This document shows positions 9,924 through 19,518 of a stretch of DNA of 64,000 nt, piece after piece. The position numbers and the translations under genes are program-made. The stretch's first letter is position 1. Each line of letters starts with the position of its first letter. This stretch comes from J027 sp034437655 (GTDB lineage Bacteria; Chloroflexota; Anaerolineae; Aggregatilineales; J027). The notes below the pieces were generated by a model, which saw nothing but the letters and a program-made list of their open reading frames with translations, did no database searches and had not been told where the DNA came from. The stretch is from the NCBI GenBank assembly GCA_034437655.1, contig DAOTTU010000080.1, positions 62,001 to 126,000 of the forward strand. Reading direction: 5' to 3'.

Positions 9924-11090
9924 ATGAGCGAGATCAGCGTGCGCAAAGTTGAATCTACTGCCGACTTCAACGTGTTCTTTGATTTTCCATGGCACCTCTA
10001 CAAAGATAGTCCTTTCTGGGTGCCACCTTTAAAATCTGACCGTCGCCACACCCTCGACCGTGAACACGATGCCTCGTGGCAATATATGGAGGGCGACTAC
10101 TTTGTCGCGTGGCAAGGTGAGCGGCCAGTCGGCACGATTGCCGCCTTTGTAAATCATCGCCATAACCAAACATGGAACGAGAATATTGCATGGTTTGGCG
10201 CGTTCGACTTTGTGGATGACCCGGCGGTTGCGGCGGCATTGCTCCAGACTGCTGAAGCATGGGGCCGTGAGCATGGTTATACTGCATTGCGTGGGCCGGC
10301 GACGTTCACCTTGCATTCGGAGGTTGGGGTGCTGATTTCGCCCTATGATCAGACGCCGCTCATTTTGATGCCCTACAATTACGATTACTATCCAGAACAT
10401 ATTGAAGCAGCCGGCTATCACGTCGAAAAAAAGCTCGGTACATGGACCATAGACCCGCGCACATTCGCCCAGACCCCACACGTCGCAGCACGTATCGAAA
10501 AATCTAAACGTCTGGCTGAACGCACGATGGCACGCGGCAAAGTCACCTGGCGCAAAGGCAATCCCAAAAACATGCGCGAAGACTTTGAAGTGATGTACCA
10601 GATTTATAACAGCGGTTGGGCTGATAATTGGGGTTTTGTGCCGCTAACCGAGCAAGAACTCAGAGGACTCATTGACTCACTTGCAAACATATATAATCCG
10701 AATCTGGCATTTTACGTCTTCGTTGAAGATGAACCGGCGGCGTTTGTGGTGGGTGTGGAGGATATGAACCAGGCTTTTCACTATGCTTATCCAAAACCGG
10801 GCGAACCTGAGTTTTTTACGCTGTTAAAAGTCCTCTGGCACTGGAAAATTCGCCCCAAAGTGAATCGTGTCCGCTTTCCGCTGGCAGGTGTTTCAGGGAA
10901 ACATCAATCAACAGCGGTGATTGCGGTCGGCATGTGGGCCTTTTTCGAAACGCTGGTATTGCATAATCCAAAATGGCACCTGTACGACGGTGGATGGGTG
11001 CTGGAAGACAACAACGACATGAACACGATGCTGCGCAACCTGACCGTTGACGAAGGTCGTGTCTATCACATTTACCAGAAAAGTCTATGA
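9924..11090 (+). CDS. GNAT-like N-acetyltransferase family protein
   Basis: 388 residues, soluble, no signal peptide. The sequence resembles a widespread family of about 370-390 residue GNAT-like proteins with an N-terminal acyltransferase fold (GDYFVAWQGERPVGTIAAF, residues 53-73) and a C-terminal signature GWVLEDNNDM followed by VYHIYQK. Substrate is unknown. An AGGAG Shine-Dalgarno precedes the ATG. Its stop overlaps the uvrC start in an ATGA junction (11087-11090), which indicates translational coupling, although a functional link with DNA repair is not implied. Assignment to GNAT is by pattern only. Confidence 0.75.
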   Translation: MSEISVRKVESTADFNVFFDFPWHLYKDSPFWVPPLKSDRRHTLDREHDASWQYMEGDYFVAWQGERPVGTIAAFVNHRHNQTWNENIAWFGAFDFVDDPAVAAALLQTAEAWGREHGYTALRGPATFTLHSEVGVLISPYDQTPLILMPYNYDYYPEHIEAAGYHVEKKLGTWTIDPRTFAQTPHVAARIEKSKRLAERTMARGKVTWRKGNPKNMREDFEVMYQIYNSGWADNWGFVPLTEQELRGLIDSLANIYNPNLAFYVFVEDEPAAFVVGVEDMNQAFHYAYPKPGEPEFFTLLKVLWHWKIRPKVNRVRFPLAGVSGKHQSTAVIAVGMWAFFETLVLHNPKWHLYDGGWVLEDNNDMNTMLRNLTVDEGRVYHIYQKSL

Positions 11091-12973
11091 TCTACGAACC
11101 TTCTGCAACTATTCGCGACATCCTTGATAACTTGCCAACTAGCCCCGGCGTTTACCAGATGCTGGATAAGCGCGGCGAGATAATTTATATCGGTAAGGCT
11201 AAAAACCTGCGCAACCGGGTGCGATCCTATTTTCAACCCTCCAACTTGGACAGCAAGGTATTGCGCATTCGTGAGCGGGTGACCGACATTAAAATCGTGA
11301 TGATGGACACTGAAGTCGCTGCACTGGCCGCCGAAGCCCAGCTCATTCGGGCTCATAAGCCGCGCTACAACGTCATCTGGAAAGACGACAAACGCTATCC
11401 GTATATTGTTGTGCGCGTCAAAGACCCATTCCCCAAAATCGAGATGACGCGCAGCATCAATCGTAAGGATGGTAACCGTTATTTTGGTCCCTATTCCAGC
11501 GGCTGGCAGGTGCGCCGCATCCTCGACAGTTTGCGCAAAGCCTTTCCGTTTTTGACCTGCGACCGTGACATCACCGGGCAAGATGAACGGGCGTGCCTGT
11601 ACTACGACATCAAGTTATGTGGTGGGCCATGCATCGGGGCACAGTCACAAGCAGGCTATCGTGAGAATATTGAGGGGCTAATGCGCGTCCTTGAAGGCAA
11701 AACCGACGATGTTATTGCTGAAATGACACAGGAGATGGAACACGCCTCGGAAAATCTCGACTTTGAAAAAGCCGCTTTGCTACGTGATCGTATCTCAGCG
11801 ATTCGGCGTGTGCGTGTTGGGCAGCATCGTATTGCGCAACACGGCGCGGATCAGGATGTCGTTTCATTGGCCACGTCCGAGAATATGGCAATGGTGCAAT
11901 TGCTCGTCATTCGGCAGGGAAATCTCATTTCAAGCGAATCTTTCCCGCTGATGAACGTCGCCGACGAGGACCATGCCGCCATTATCGCCAGCTTTATACC
12001 GCAATTCTACGAAGCCGCCAGTGAAGTGCCGCCAGAAATTATCGTGCCGGAAACACTGCCGGAAACAGATGTACTGAGTGAGTATCTGCGTGAAAAGCGC
12101 GACGGGCGCAAAGTCAAGCTCACTACACCCCAACGTGGCGAAAAACGAAAACTGTTGCAACGCGCCGCTGAAACTGCCACCGAGCAATTGAACCTCTTTG
12201 AAGCACGCTGGGCCGCCGACACGCTCCGCCAGGAACAAGCCTTGAGCGAGCTACAGGAAGCGCTTGCATTGCCAGAGCCGCCGAACCGCATCGAATGCTA
12301 TGACATCAGCACCTTGCAGGGTCAAGCCACCGTCGCCAGTCGCGTTGTATTTGTGCAGGGAACACCACTCAAGAGCGAGTATCGCCGTTTCAACATCAAA
12401 ACCATTGAACACGGTGGCCCGGATGACTTTCAGGCCATGCGCGAGGCACTAACTCGACGCTTTAAACGCTACGCCGATAGCATCAACAACAACGAGGAAC
12501 TTCCCCCCGGCAAAGTTGACCGCAACGAAACCTGGCGTATTTTGCCGGATTTGCTGCTGATTGATGGCGGTAAGGGGCAGCTTGGTGTCGCTGTGGAGGT
12601 TCTGCAGGAGTTTGGCTTGATGGAGCAGGTACCCGTTGCGTCATTGGCGAAACGCTTTGAGGAGGTCTACCTGCCCGGGCAGCGGCATCCGGTATTCTTA
12701 CCCAAAAATAGCGAGGGCTCCTTTTTGCTGCAACGTGCCCGCGACGAGGCCCACCGTTTTGCCATCTCTACGCATCGCAACCAGCGTAACAAAAAAGGGC
12801 TTGCCAGCCAGCTTGAAACCGTCAGCGGCATTGGCCCGGCTAAACGCAAAGCGCTGTTGCAGCATTTCAACAATGACATCAGCGCGATTAAGCGGGCCAG
12901 CGTCAAAGAACTGGCCAGCGTGCCCGGCATTAATGAAGATTTGGCCCGCCGTATCAAAGGCGAGTTGCCCTGA
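11087..12973 (+). CDS. uvrC: UvrABC excinuclease subunit C
   Basis: Makes both incisions around a lesion in nucleotide excision repair after UvrA and UvrB have loaded. Domain order is complete: GIY-YIG nuclease (residues 19-95, with GVYQML and YIGKAKNLRNRV), four cysteines C158, C170, C178 and C182 fitting the family's iron-sulfur site, a UVR motif near 210-240 (LDFEKAALLRD) that contacts UvrB, the RNase H-like second nuclease (ECYDIS near 400, LLLIDGGKGQLG near 487) and a C-terminal double helix-hairpin-helix (VSGIGPAKRKALL, VPGINEDLARRI). 628 residues is normal. The ATG overlaps the upstream stop codon. No LexA box was seen immediately upstream of the preceding gene. Confidence 0.97.
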   Translation: MIYEPSATIRDILDNLPTSPGVYQMLDKRGEIIYIGKAKNLRNRVRSYFQPSNLDSKVLRIRERVTDIKIVMMDTEVAALAAEAQLIRAHKPRYNVIWKDDKRYPYIVVRVKDPFPKIEMTRSINRKDGNRYFGPYSSGWQVRRILDSLRKAFPFLTCDRDITGQDERACLYYDIKLCGGPCIGAQSQAGYRENIEGLMRVLEGKTDDVIAEMTQEMEHASENLDFEKAALLRDRISAIRRVRVGQHRIAQHGADQDVVSLATSENMAMVQLLVIRQGNLISSESFPLMNVADEDHAAIIASFIPQFYEAASEVPPEIIVPETLPETDVLSEYLREKRDGRKVKLTTPQRGEKRKLLQRAAETATEQLNLFEARWAADTLRQEQALSELQEALALPEPPNRIECYDISTLQGQATVASRVVFVQGTPLKSEYRRFNIKTIEHGGPDDFQAMREALTRRFKRYADSINNNEELPPGKVDRNETWRILPDLLLIDGGKGQLGVAVEVLQEFGLMEQVPVASLAKRFEEVYLPGQRHPVFLPKNSEGSFLLQRARDEAHRFAISTHRNQRNKKGLASQLETVSGIGPAKRKALLQHFNNDISAIKRASVKELASVPGINEDLARRIKGELP

Positions 12974-13028
12974 TGTATCATGCGCTACAGGCACTACACG
13001 CCCCCCCGTTGCAAGGATTTGAACACGC

Positions 13029-14114
13029 ATGAAGATTCGTGCGATACACGACCGCGCCACCTGGCACACCACAATTCGTGACTTCCCGCAAAGTCATGTC
13101 CTACAAAGTTGGGACTGGGGCGAGTTCAAGCGGCAAACCACAGGCTGGCAACCAGAACGCCTGCTATTTGTGCAAGATGGTGAACCCATCGCAGCAGCAA
13201 GCATTCTGACGCGCACACTTGGACCACTCAGGCTGCAATATGTACCTAAAGGGCCGCTGTTTCGTTCATTGGAACCAGCCGACACCGAATCCGTGTTGAA
13301 TGCTTTGCAACGCCACGCACGCCTCGCCGTTTGGCTGAAGATCGACCCGGATGTTGTGCTGGCTACCGGGCTTCCCGCTGACGCTGAGCCAGACGACGAT
13401 CATCCCCATGTGCCCTACCCGACCGGGCAGACCTTCCGTGAACAGTTGCAACGACGTGGCTGGCGTTTCAGCGACGACCAGATACAGTTCCGCAACACGA
13501 TGACGCTCGACCTGTCGCAGAGTGAAGATGAGCTGCTAGCCGCGATGAGCCAATCTACACGCCGTAAGATTCGCCAGTCGGAAAAGCGCGATGTCCAGGT
13601 CCGTTCCACTACAGATGAAACCGAGCTGCGGACACTCTATACAATTTACGCCGAAACAGGCGACCGCCAGGAATTCACCATCCGCCCGTGGACATACTAC
13701 CAGCGTTTGTGGACCTCATTTTTACAAGCGGGCCTGGCGCATGTTTTGGTTGCGGAACACAACGGCACAATTTTATCCGGGGCAGTGCTGTTCCACTTTG
13801 GGCAACGGGTCTGGTATTTTTATGGCATGTCGTCCAACGAGGAGCGCGACCGCCAACCGAACTACGCTGTGCAATGGGCCGCCATCCAGTGGGCAAAAGC
13901 ACAGGGGTACCGTACCTATGATTGGTGGGGTGCGCCAAACGAATTTCAGGAAGATGACCCAATGTGGGGTGTCTATCGCTTTAAGCGTGGTTTTGGTAGT
14001 ACTATTGTGCGCACAGTCGGAGCCTGGGATTACACCCCCTGGCCGCCCCTCTATTGGCTCTACACAAAAGCAGCCCCACGCTTTGTGGCGTGGTTACGCC
14101 GTCGAGGAGGATAA
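13029..14114 (+). CDS. FemAB-family aminoacyltransferase (peptidoglycan bridge formation)
   Basis: 361 residues. The pattern of the FemAB/FemX family is clear: an N-terminal LQSWDWGEFKRQTTGW segment (residues 28-43), a first GNAT-like half with YVPKGPLF, a second half with STRRKIRQSEKR near 178-190, then VLFHFGQRVWYFYG and the C-terminal YDWWGAP and GVYRFKRGFG motifs. These enzymes transfer an amino acid from charged tRNA onto the stem peptide of a lipid-linked peptidoglycan precursor. Which residue is added cannot be told. It follows uvrC by 55 bp and is followed after 6 bp by a small membrane protein. Confidence 0.88.
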   Translation: MKIRAIHDRATWHTTIRDFPQSHVLQSWDWGEFKRQTTGWQPERLLFVQDGEPIAAASILTRTLGPLRLQYVPKGPLFRSLEPADTESVLNALQRHARLAVWLKIDPDVVLATGLPADAEPDDDHPHVPYPTGQTFREQLQRRGWRFSDDQIQFRNTMTLDLSQSEDELLAAMSQSTRRKIRQSEKRDVQVRSTTDETELRTLYTIYAETGDRQEFTIRPWTYYQRLWTSFLQAGLAHVLVAEHNGTILSGAVLFHFGQRVWYFYGMSSNEERDRQPNYAVQWAAIQWAKAQGYRTYDWWGAPNEFQEDDPMWGVYRFKRGFGSTIVRTVGAWDYTPWPPLYWLYTKAAPRFVAWLRRRGG

Positions 14115-14120
14115 TAGTAT

Positions 14121-14597
14121 ATGTGGCCAACATGGTCGAAAGTTTACACAGGACTGATCGCAACCCCAATGTTTTTTGTATCGCTCGGGATTGCTTTCTG
14201 GATATTTAGTACCAACCTGGGTGGAGCTTTAGATGAGTCGGGCGGGGTCGCCAATACGATTACGATCGGCGTGTTTGTGCTGGCGTTTTTGTTCACGGCA
14301 TGGTTGTTCGCTCTGGCGGTGCAGCGGGTTCTCACAGATGAAACTGAAGCACTGGTCTTCGCTGCCACAGGGCATTTAATGCTGGCGATTCCGGCGATGG
14401 TTTTCTCTATGATCGCCTTTGGGCAAAACCAAAACCTCTATCTGGCGGAAGTGCAGGCATTTTTGAGTGATGCTGAAGTTAGTGACGAAGTTATTTTGTT
14501 AGCATGGATGCTGGTGCATACATATATTGGGCTGTTGCTGGCTATGGCAGACAACACCACCCCGGCCGAGCAAAGCATGGCTCCAAACGCAAAATAA
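14121..14597 (+). CDS. Small four-helix membrane protein, unknown
   Basis: 158 residues with four predicted membrane helices at about 10-30, 45-67, 83-103 and 125-145. There are no catalytic motifs and I do not recognise the family. A strong AGGAGG lies ten bases before the ATG, and the gene starts 6 bp after the FemAB-like gene, so the two are probably one transcript. A role at the envelope would fit the neighbour but is only a guess. Confidence 0.75.
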   Translation: MWPTWSKVYTGLIATPMFFVSLGIAFWIFSTNLGGALDESGGVANTITIGVFVLAFLFTAWLFALAVQRVLTDETEALVFAATGHLMLAIPAMVFSMIAFGQNQNLYLAEVQAFLSDAEVSDEVILLAWMLVHTYIGLLLAMADNTTPAEQSMAPNAK

Positions 14598-14663
14598 GCG
14601 CCGGCCGTGCGTGGGGCTGCGCTTATTCAACCAGTGTCACTATGTGGAATGGTATAGGGGTGC

Positions 14664-14882
14664 TTAGTCCGGCAAAATTTTGGTGCCCAGCACTGAGTCA
14701 AGCGGAATCAGGATCATGAATCCCAACGAAATGACAGTCATCAGGAACCAGCTTGTGCCGTAGCGTTCCATTGTCGTGTTAAAAATAACGAAGACCAGCA
14801 ATAAACTAACCGCTAATGCGATACCAAAAGAAAATGCCCAGACGCCAAGCCCAAGAATTTGCTGCATGGATGGCTTTTTCAT
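14664..14882 (-). CDS. Small two-helix membrane protein, unknown
   Basis: 72 residues from the ATG at 14882, which has AGAGGTAG about nine bases upstream. The frame runs further upstream to 14957, but that part is not hydrophobic or patterned. Two membrane helices are predicted at about 9-33 and 43-64. It faces the 158-residue membrane gene tail to tail. No family recognised. Confidence 0.6.
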   Translation of the reverse strand: MKKPSMQQILGLGVWAFSFGIALAVSLLLVFVIFNTTMERYGTSWFLMTVISLGFMILIPLDSVLGTKILPD

Positions 14883-15106
14883 TGTTCGTTCTACCTCTAA
14901 TCCAAAACTGTGATGTTGTCCGACTATATCTGTGAAATATTGTACAGGATGACTCACAACACGTCAAAATAGATTTGTTGTCCTGCCGCCACTACTAGCG
15001 TAGGGTAGTCGTCGCAGCAACGCCCTTGTTCGCACCTTAGCGCTCAGGTACGATGCTTAGCGCACTGATTCTGCCAGCATACCGGGAACAAGTACAACAA
15101 CAAACG

Positions 15107-17113
15107 ATGATTAACAGAACGCTAGCACGCACAATCACACTCATCACAGGGCTACTCATGGCCGCACTCATCATTTCACCGACACTCGCCACGCCCACCA
15201 GCTACGCTCAAAACGCGCCATCACAAGAAGCACTTGAACGGGTACAGGATTACCTGCGTGGTCAATACGGCACCGACTACCTCTTGCTGCGCTACAACTG
15301 GCAACGCCGCACCTGGCCAGACACCAGTTTGGACTGTCCGCGTATGGGTTTCACCTACGAACAACGCGAGATCGAAGGCTGGCAATGGCAGTTCACACTC
15401 AACGACAACAGTGCCTACACCTTGCATAGCAACCTTGATGCCAGTTTGATCGTGCTTTGTACCGACATTGACCGCAGCCAGACCCTTCGCTTTGACACCT
15501 ACCAGAATAACGACTTTACGATTGATTACCCGGAAACATGGCAGGTCAACGCCAATGACGACCTCAGCGACGTGGTACTGTCCCCGACGGGCGAGGTGGA
15601 TTGTTCAATAGCGGGTTTGCGTGTGCAATTTGTTCCGGTGGCAGGCAATGCAAATACAATGCTGGACGCTGTCTTGCAGGAGGCCGGTTTTGTAGACAAT
15701 ATTGGTGTGCGGGTGCCAGTTGGTGATGATCCCGATGCGCTAGCGCTGGGGTATCAGGCGCCGTGTGGGTCAAACCTGATGCAATACCGTGTGGGGGCTT
15801 TTCCGAATAGCTTCGTGGGTACAGGCTATCTGGTCATTGAACGCGCCCCATTGGACGAATACAATCAGTGGGCAACTGTTTTTGATCGCGTGTTGCAATC
15901 CTTCCGCCTGACGGACACACTCGAAACGCTCCCTGCTGTTGAGGAAACCGTACCACCTTCACAAGCGCTGGAAAACTACCCGCTGGCGCATCTGTTTGTT
16001 GGCGACATTTACATCGGCACCTATAACCAGCTTCCCGGTGAAGGCCTGACCGTTGGTGGTAATCGTGCGCGGCGTAGTTTGCGTTTCTCTGATGACGGAC
16101 TCTATCTTGCTTATGTTGAAGAAGACCCGAACACCGCAAGCGAACGGCTGGAATTAGCCGGAACAACCATCCGCCGCACCCGCGTTGGTGAACCACTCGC
16201 ACCGCACTTTCCCCCGGCATGGGCTCCCAATGAGGTCCGCGTGGCTTTCCTTGAAGCAGGCGAGAATGGACTCCGCGTGCAGACCGTCTCTCCGCTTGAT
16301 ACAGGCAATGTCCAGACTGTGGGCATGATTCCCTTTGATTACACTACCTGTGCCGATGCAAGCAGTGAACGCTCAACCGTTGAGCGCCTTTATGAGCAGG
16401 AAACGGGCCCCGCTGGCAATGGCTTTGCTTTCGTGTGGTTGCTCGATGGGCGTTTCCTGTACACCACCGCCTGTGATGGCACAGGGCTAGCCATCTGGAA
16501 CCCTGCCGACAACACCATACAAGAATTAGGGGCAGATTTACGCCGCGCCCGACTGACCCCAGACCGCACGCGCCTGGCCGCTATCGGTGCGGAGAATGAA
16601 GCCTTTGTGATTGACCTCTCCGGTGGCGAACGAACACGGCTGACGGTTGAAGTAGCCGCCGAGCAACTGAGTTGGTCAGAGGATGGGCGTTTTGTCTATT
16701 TAAGCAGCCGCCGCCCCAGTGATACCGGCTTTCCGATTAATACCACCGACCGCGAAGACCTTGCCCGTGAGTTGTTTGGTGTCTTTCCGTATGAATCTGT
16801 GCTTAACACGCTCACCCTTACCGAATTTGACCTGCGGCGTGGCACCAACCGTGTTGTCTGGGAAGGACAGGGCTTTGCGGTGGGGCGGATCATCACGGCA
16901 CCGAACAACGCCGGGCTAGTATTTTCACTCATCCCCACTGACCGTCAACTTGCCGTAGCTTTTGCACAACAAGAAGACCCGTTTATCCTACGTTTCGAAC
17001 GCCCGGAAACCGAACTCTACTGGTTGTCGCCCATCACAGAAAACTCACGCAAACTCGCCGTGAGTGCGTACCCGGCGTTTGCCTACACCGTTCCACCTGT
17101 GCCTACGGAGTAA
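15107..17113 (+). CDS. Secreted protein with shared N-terminal domain, PsbP-like segment and TolB-like propeller
   Basis: 668 residues from the ATG at 15107. An ATG at 15053 in the same frame would add 18 residues ahead of the signal peptide. A signal peptide ends near SYAQN. Residues 37-115 match the N-terminal domain of the protein at 7029 (EALERV, then R-x-WPDTSLDCP, then IVLC). A segment starting near 125 (NNDFTIDYPETWQV) is like the PsbP/DUF1795 fold. From about 260 to the end come propeller-type repeats (SLRFSDDGLYLAYVEED, RLTPDRTRLAAIG, WSEDGRFVYLSSRR). This suggests an exported binding or sensing protein. The function is unknown. Confidence 0.82.
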   Translation: MINRTLARTITLITGLLMAALIISPTLATPTSYAQNAPSQEALERVQDYLRGQYGTDYLLLRYNWQRRTWPDTSLDCPRMGFTYEQREIEGWQWQFTLNDNSAYTLHSNLDASLIVLCTDIDRSQTLRFDTYQNNDFTIDYPETWQVNANDDLSDVVLSPTGEVDCSIAGLRVQFVPVAGNANTMLDAVLQEAGFVDNIGVRVPVGDDPDALALGYQAPCGSNLMQYRVGAFPNSFVGTGYLVIERAPLDEYNQWATVFDRVLQSFRLTDTLETLPAVEETVPPSQALENYPLAHLFVGDIYIGTYNQLPGEGLTVGGNRARRSLRFSDDGLYLAYVEEDPNTASERLELAGTTIRRTRVGEPLAPHFPPAWAPNEVRVAFLEAGENGLRVQTVSPLDTGNVQTVGMIPFDYTTCADASSERSTVERLYEQETGPAGNGFAFVWLLDGRFLYTTACDGTGLAIWNPADNTIQELGADLRRARLTPDRTRLAAIGAENEAFVIDLSGGERTRLTVEVAAEQLSWSEDGRFVYLSSRRPSDTGFPINTTDREDLARELFGVFPYESVLNTLTLTEFDLRRGTNRVVWEGQGFAVGRIITAPNNAGLVFSLIPTDRQLAVAFAQQEDPFILRFERPETELYWLSPITENSRKLAVSAYPAFAYTVPPVPTE

Positions 17114-17117
17114 GTTC

Positions 17118-17879
17118 ATGCGCTTGATGACCTACAATATCTTGATGGATGCCCAGAACGGCCAGCAAGACATCGCTGCAATCATCAATCATCATCAGCC
17201 AGACATCGTATTTTTGCAGGAAATCATTCACCGCAGCACAGTAGATGGGCTGGCCGAACAAACCGGGATGCAAGCCTTTGCCGCCTACAATCCGCGCTGG
17301 TGGATGAAGGTTTCGGCGTTAACGCGGTTAGAGGTGCTGGATGTAGAAAGTGTGCCACTGTGGGCCATGTTCGGTGCAGCATTGAAGGTCACTGCACGCA
17401 CGCAAAAAGGCAATATAGTGACTGTCTACGGTGTGCATCTGGTGGCGTATTATACGTGGTATGCGGAACTGATTCGTGGCTGGCAGATCAAGAATCTGCT
17501 TAAACATAGTCATTTGCATGGCGGGGAATATCATGCGCTGGTCGGGGACTTTAACACGTTCGCGCCCGGTGATGAGGTGGACCTTGCTGCTGCGCCGGGT
17601 TGGGTGCGCCGCCAGACATGGCCACAATTTGGCCTACAAGCGCGCTGGGCATTGAATCCACTCTATGAACAAGCGCACTATACCGACACTTTCCGTCAAC
17701 AACACCCGACCCAACCCGGACGGACACTGCCCGCTCCAGATCCACATGTGCGCCTGGACTACATCTTCGCCAACATCGCCCTTTCAAAGCGCCTGCAAAA
17801 CTGCGATGTCGTACAAACACCCGACGCTGTGCGCCATGCATCTGACCACTTGCCAGTGCTAGCGACGTTTGACATTTAG
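17118..17879 (+). CDS. Endonuclease/exonuclease/phosphatase (EEP) family hydrolase
   Basis: 253 residues. The metal-dependent EEP core is intact: N7 in MTYNIL, E35 in FLQEI, D144 and N146 in VGDFNTF, a late Asp in LDYIFAN and the S242-D243-H244 triad. Such enzymes cut phosphodiester bonds in DNA, RNA, inositol phosphates or sphingomyelin, and the substrate here is unknown. The ATG at 17118 follows the previous stop by 4 bp, with GGAG overlapping that stop. An upstream in-frame start at 17064 would lie inside the preceding gene. There is no signal peptide, so it is probably cytoplasmic. Confidence 0.9.
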   Translation: MRLMTYNILMDAQNGQQDIAAIINHHQPDIVFLQEIIHRSTVDGLAEQTGMQAFAAYNPRWWMKVSALTRLEVLDVESVPLWAMFGAALKVTARTQKGNIVTVYGVHLVAYYTWYAELIRGWQIKNLLKHSHLHGGEYHALVGDFNTFAPGDEVDLAAAPGWVRRQTWPQFGLQARWALNPLYEQAHYTDTFRQQHPTQPGRTLPAPDPHVRLDYIFANIALSKRLQNCDVVQTPDAVRHASDHLPVLATFDI

Positions 17880-17904
17880 TGTGATTGGTTCGCGCTACGC
17901 AAAG

Positions 17905-18699
17905 TTAACGCCTGGCGTCATAAAAGCGCTGGCGATGCACTTCATACACAATGACGGTAGCGGCCATGGCTGCGTTGAGGGATTCCCCGGCCACCATCGG
18001 GATGGAGATTGTCTGTGTGGCATGGTTACAAGCCGCGTCTGAAAACCCGTGCGCTTCAGCACCAATGACCAGCGCCAGGGGTTGGGTGAGGTCGGCGTCA
18101 TAGATGGTTGTAGAGGTGCCTGCGTCTGCCAGAACAAGCGGTAGTTCAAACGCTAGTATCTCTCGCCATGACATGCGCTGTACTGCCACGCGGAAATGTG
18201 CCCCCATTGCCGCCCGCACAACTTTCGGGTTGTACACGTCCACACAACCGGGAGCCAGCAACACCCCTTCAACGCCGCCTGCCACCGCTGTGCGCAAGAT
18301 CGTACCGAGATTACCCGGGTCAGCAATCGCGTCTAGCACCAGCACAAATGTCGGTTCTGCTGAGCGCTCAAACTCAGGTAAATGACTAACCGCCAGGACA
18401 CCTTGCGTGGTTTCTGTATCACTGAACTCATCAAACAGGGTGCGTTCTACAACAGCATAGTCAATCTCGCGCTGGTGCAACTGTTTTTCAAGCGCTGCAA
18501 CAGCTTCATTCTCAGCAGATGCGTTTTCCTGCACTAACACGTAGTCCAGATGGGCACCACTGGCCATTGCATCATTAATCAGGCGGACGCCCTCTAACAC
18601 GAAGCGCTGTTCAGTGCGGCGACGTTTGCTGTGTTGCAGCAACATGCGTACCTGTTTCAGACGAGAATTATTGGCAGATGTGATGAAGTCAGGGGACAT
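17905..18699 (-). CDS. SpoU/TrmH-family RNA 2'-O-methyltransferase
   Basis: 264 residues with an N-terminal substrate-binding domain (SANNSRLKQVRMLL, then EQRFVLEGVRLI) and a knotted C-terminal SPOUT domain. The three SpoU motifs are present: NLGTILRTA near residue 128, LVIGAEAHGFSD near 208 and IPM-x-GESLNAAMAATVIVYE near 232-250. This architecture is that of rRNA or tRNA guanosine/uridine 2'-O-methyltransferases (RlmB/TsnR-like) using S-adenosylmethionine. The exact nucleotide target cannot be assigned. It lies downstream of rplT but behind a terminator, with its own AGGGAA Shine-Dalgarno. Confidence 0.92.
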   Translation of the reverse strand: MSPDFITSANNSRLKQVRMLLQHSKRRRTEQRFVLEGVRLINDAMASGAHLDYVLVQENASAENEAVAALEKQLHQREIDYAVVERTLFDEFSDTETTQGVLAVSHLPEFERSAEPTFVLVLDAIADPGNLGTILRTAVAGGVEGVLLAPGCVDVYNPKVVRAAMGAHFRVAVQRMSWREILAFELPLVLADAGTSTTIYDADLTQPLALVIGAEAHGFSDAACNHATQTISIPMVAGESLNAAMAATVIVYEVHRQRFYDARR

Positions 18700-18720
18700 T
18701 GGGTTTCCCTATGAGTTAGC

Positions 18721-18744
18721 AAACAAAAAAGGCGGGGCAACGCC
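18721..18744 (-). terminator. Rho-independent terminator after rplT
   Basis: On the minus strand a short GC stem (GGCG at 18744-18741 with CGCC at 18734-18731) is followed directly by a T6GTTT tract (18730-18721). It lies 35 bp beyond the rplT stop and would end the infC-rpmI-rplT transcript before the methyltransferase gene. Confidence 0.65.
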
Positions 18745-18778
18745 ACCACCTTCATTGTCGGGGAAAGATGGTGCTGCA

Positions 18779-19126
18779 CTAACTGCTGGCAGCCTCAACG
18801 ATGCGGCTGAAGGTTTCAGGATCACGCACGGCAATGTCGGCCAGCACTTTGCGGTCGAGTTCAATGTCGTTGGTACGGAGACCATGCACAAATTCGCTGT
18901 ACTTCACCCCATTCAGGCGTGCTGCTGCGTTGATACGGGTGATCCACAGGCGACGGAAGTCACGCTTGCGGCGTTTGCGGTCACGGTAGGAATAGGACAG
19001 CGCTTTCATCATAGATTCGTTGGCACGGCGGAACAGCTTGTGCTTGGTGTCCCAGTGCCCTTTTGTCATTTTCAAGACCTTCTTATGGCGGCGGCGAGTC
19101 CGGGTACCGCCCTTAACACGAGCCAT
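18779..19126 (-). CDS. rplT: Ribosomal protein L20
   Basis: 115 residues, the usual L20 length. The N-terminus MARVKGGTRTRRRHKKVLK and the patterns DRKRRKRDFRRLWITRIN and LNGVKYSEFVHGL are diagnostic. It binds 23S rRNA early in large-subunit assembly, and in several bacteria it also represses its own operon. AAGGAG precedes the ATG. It is the last gene of infC-rpmI-rplT. Confidence 0.98.
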   Translation of the reverse strand: MARVKGGTRTRRRHKKVLKMTKGHWDTKHKLFRRANESMMKALSYSYRDRKRRKRDFRRLWITRINAAARLNGVKYSEFVHGLRTNDIELDRKVLADIAVRDPETFSRIVEAASS

Positions 19127-19168
19127 AGGTATTTCTCCTTGAAATTAGTGAATGATTATCAGGTAGAA

Positions 19169-19420
19169 TCAACCGGGTGGGTTGGCTTTGTGGCGGCCGA
19201 GGTAGGGGGCCAGTTTTTTGACGCGCTTAACTTCGGCTTTGTTGCTGAGCGGCTGCATCCGGTCAAACTGACGCTTAACACGGGCTGACTTACGACGCCG
19301 CAAGTGGCTTTTACCGCCCTTGGTACGCATAACTTTGCCGCTACCTGTTACGCGGAAACGTTTGGCAGTGGCTTTATGCGTCTTGAGCTTGTACTTTCCT
19401 TTACGCGGTTTACGAGGCAT
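19169..19420 (-). CDS. rpmI: Ribosomal protein L35
   Basis: 83 residues from the ATG at 19420, with AAGGAG nine bases upstream. The L35 core is clear (KLKTHKATAKRFRVTGSGK, then RRRKSARVKRQFD, then VKRLAPYL-like ending). Most L35 proteins are about 65 residues; here the N-terminus carries an additional basic stretch (MPRKPRKGKY) and the C-terminus a few extra residues (GRHKANPPG). It sits between infC and rplT in the standard order. Confidence 0.96.
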   Translation of the reverse strand: MPRKPRKGKYKLKTHKATAKRFRVTGSGKVMRTKGGKSHLRRRKSARVKRQFDRMQPLSNKAEVKRVKKLAPYLGRHKANPPG

Positions 19421-19518
19421 CAGATTCTCCTTACTAACAGGCAAACGAATGCCGCACTTGTCATGCGGCGGTCTCGCATTATTTCGAGCATTGTTGTGAC
19501 GACAGCGATGCTAAAGGG

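Noticed and set aside
18614..19288. Open 224-codon frame on the plus strand
   Set aside because: It lies antisense to rplT and rpmI, which are unmistakable; the translation has no domain pattern.
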